From Burkholderiaceae bacterium (lineage in GTDB: Bacteria > Pseudomonadota > Gammaproteobacteria > Burkholderiales > Burkholderiaceae): DNA of 8,006 nucleotides. Shown piece by piece: positions 7,028 through 8,006 of the stretch. The translations under genes were made by a program, and so were the position numbers. The stretch spans positions 1 through 8,006 of the forward strand of contig CANHLB010000072.1 in NCBI GenBank assembly GCA_947461335.1, given 5' to 3'. Numbering within the stretch: position 1 is the first letter of the stretch; each line of letters begins with the position of its first letter. The notes under the pieces were generated by a model. It did no database searches. It was not told where the DNA came from and saw nothing but the letters and a program-made list of their open reading frames with translations.

Positions 7028-8006
7028 GCCTTCAAGGTTTTTTCAAATACTCTCAGACGTTTATAAACTGAAATGAGCTCAACAATTGTTGGCCAACTTT
7101 TGACTAAAAATTGGAAGGAGTCCAGCACTCTATAAAATGCTCGAATAATTTGCTGCATGATTCCCAGAGTGATCAGACCACCCACAATAGAAGGTGCTAG
7201 CAATATATAGGGAATAACCACCCCTGCTTGTAAATAAGTAAATTTTGCAACATCAAAGTAGAAATAGTGAAAGAACAATTTGAAGTAATTTTTTCTGACT
7301 TGAGCAAAAAGATCGATCATTAAATTAAAAGTGCCTCTCTCTTGGTTGTCCTCTGCAATCACGAGCTCCTTTCTAAATGCCGCCTCAACCCGCTGATTAT
7401 TAAATTCAAGCCCTGGTAGCTTGAACCCTATGAGGCCAAGCGCTACCGTGCCAATCATCGCAAATGCAATCGTCACATATACAGGAGCATGATCTAGGTG
7501 CCCCACCACCGGAATAGTATTGACGTTTTTAGATAATTCCCAAAGGATGGGAATGAAGGCAATTAAGACCATAATTGACTCAACTAGATTAGCTCCAAGA
7601 GACTCCATAATGGTTGCGAAGCGCTTTGTATCCTCCTGGACGCGCTGGCTAGCGCCCTCAATGTGTCTAAGCTGCTGCCAATTTTCTAAAAAGTAAATAG
7701 TCATCGCTTGGCGCCATCTAAACACCCAGTGTTTGGAGAAAAAACTCAGCACCACCGCTATAAATACAAACTGACCCACAAGAATAAAAACCTCTAGCAA
7801 GAGCTCGTAATACGTACTAATTGCTATGCTATTGGGGGCTCCAAGAGCTTTTTGAATGACGTTATAAAACTGGCCAAACCACTCATTGATCCGGACATCG
7901 ATAGTGACCTGCATCCATGATCCAATGAGGATAAAAATACTTCCGCCCCAAGCCCATAGTAGATTTTTTTTAGAAAGAAAAAAGGATTTAAACAAAGATG
8001 ACTTTC
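7024..8006 (-). CDS. SbmA/BacA-like inner-membrane peptide transporter (5' end at or beyond window edge)
   Basis: SbmA/BacA proteins are inner-membrane, proton-driven importers of peptides, antimicrobial peptides and related compounds; they resemble ABC-exporter membrane domains but have no ATPase. The match is clear in WQQLRHIEGASQRVQEDT (106-123, counting from TTG 7995), LPGLEFNNQRVEAAFRKEL, RKNYFKLFFHY and the end VELISVYKRLRVFE. Several hydrophobic segments are visible (about 13-31, 66-87, 137-152, 172-192 and 254-280), and no Walker motif is present. E. coli SbmA has 406 aa, with about 80 residues more at the N-terminus, so this is a short form or its first part lies outside the window. 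Counted from the TTG at 7993-7995 it is 323 aa and begins MFKSFF, like E. coli SbmA, but the frame stays open to the window edge with no stop, so the true start may be upstream. It is convergent with pepN. Confidence 0.9.
   Translation of the reverse strand, partial: KSSLFKSFFLSKKNLLWAWGGSIFILIGSWMQVTIDVRINEWFGQFYNVIQKALGAPNSIAISTYYELLLEVFILVGQFVFIAVVLSFFSKHWVFRWRQAMTIYFLENWQQLRHIEGASQRVQEDTKRFATIMESLGANLVESIMVLIAFIPILWELSKNVNTIPVVGHLDHAPVYVTIAFAMIGTVALGLIGFKLPGLEFNNQRVEAAFRKELVIAEDNQERGTFNLMIDLFAQVRKNYFKLFFHYFYFDVAKFTYLQAGVVIPYILLAPSIVGGLITLGIMQQIIRAFYRVLDSFQFLVKSWPTIVELISVYKRLRVFEKTLKA

Overview
This window looks like an ordinary chromosomal stretch from a low-GC (I judge about 40% by eye) Gram-negative proteobacterium. 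It has a lipoprotein with a clear lipobox, an SbmA/BacA-type inner-membrane transporter and a gammaproteobacterial/betaproteobacterial-style aminopeptidase N (PepN). A freshwater betaproteobacterium such as Polynucleobacter would fit the base composition and gene style, but that is inference; nothing here identifies the taxon directly. There are no rRNA or tRNA genes, insertion sequences or CRISPR repeats that I can see.

Layout: (1) positions 1-288 hold the C-terminal end of an SPFH/band-7/prohibitin-family membrane protein, cut by the window edge. (2) Convergent to it, on the minus strand, is an uncharacterised exported protein of about 299 aa (328-1227) with a Ser/Thr/Pro-rich linker and a conserved-looking C-terminal module. 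(3) Divergent from that gene are two small, two-helix membrane proteins (1442-1705 and 1786-1986). (4) The 291-base gap that follows contains a 46-codon reading frame (2054-2194). Its translation looks like a class II lanthipeptide-type precursor: an acidic leader ending in a Gly-Ala step, then a short Ser/Thr/Cys-rich tail. This is the most unusual signal in the window. (5) A 431-aa lipoprotein of unknown function follows (2278-3573), with a terminator-like hairpin after it.

(6) A complete PPP-type metallophosphatase (3693-4382) lies 26 bases before a full-length pepN (4409-7027), so the two are probably co-transcribed. (7) An SbmA/BacA-like peptide transporter runs on the minus strand from the right window edge to 7024, convergent with pepN. 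The two stop codons overlap in one TTAA.

The well-understood functions are intracellular peptide breakdown (PepN), signalling or dinucleotide dephosphorylation (the phosphatase), peptide or peptide-like substrate uptake (SbmA-like) and membrane scaffolding (SPFH). PepN and the SbmA-like transporter make a plausible 'import and digest peptides' pair, but convergent orientation means they are not one operon. No lanthipeptide synthetase or dedicated exporter is visible here, so the candidate precursor stands alone as a hypothesis. Most genes in the window lack a good Shine-Dalgarno sequence, so start sites rest mainly on protein features.
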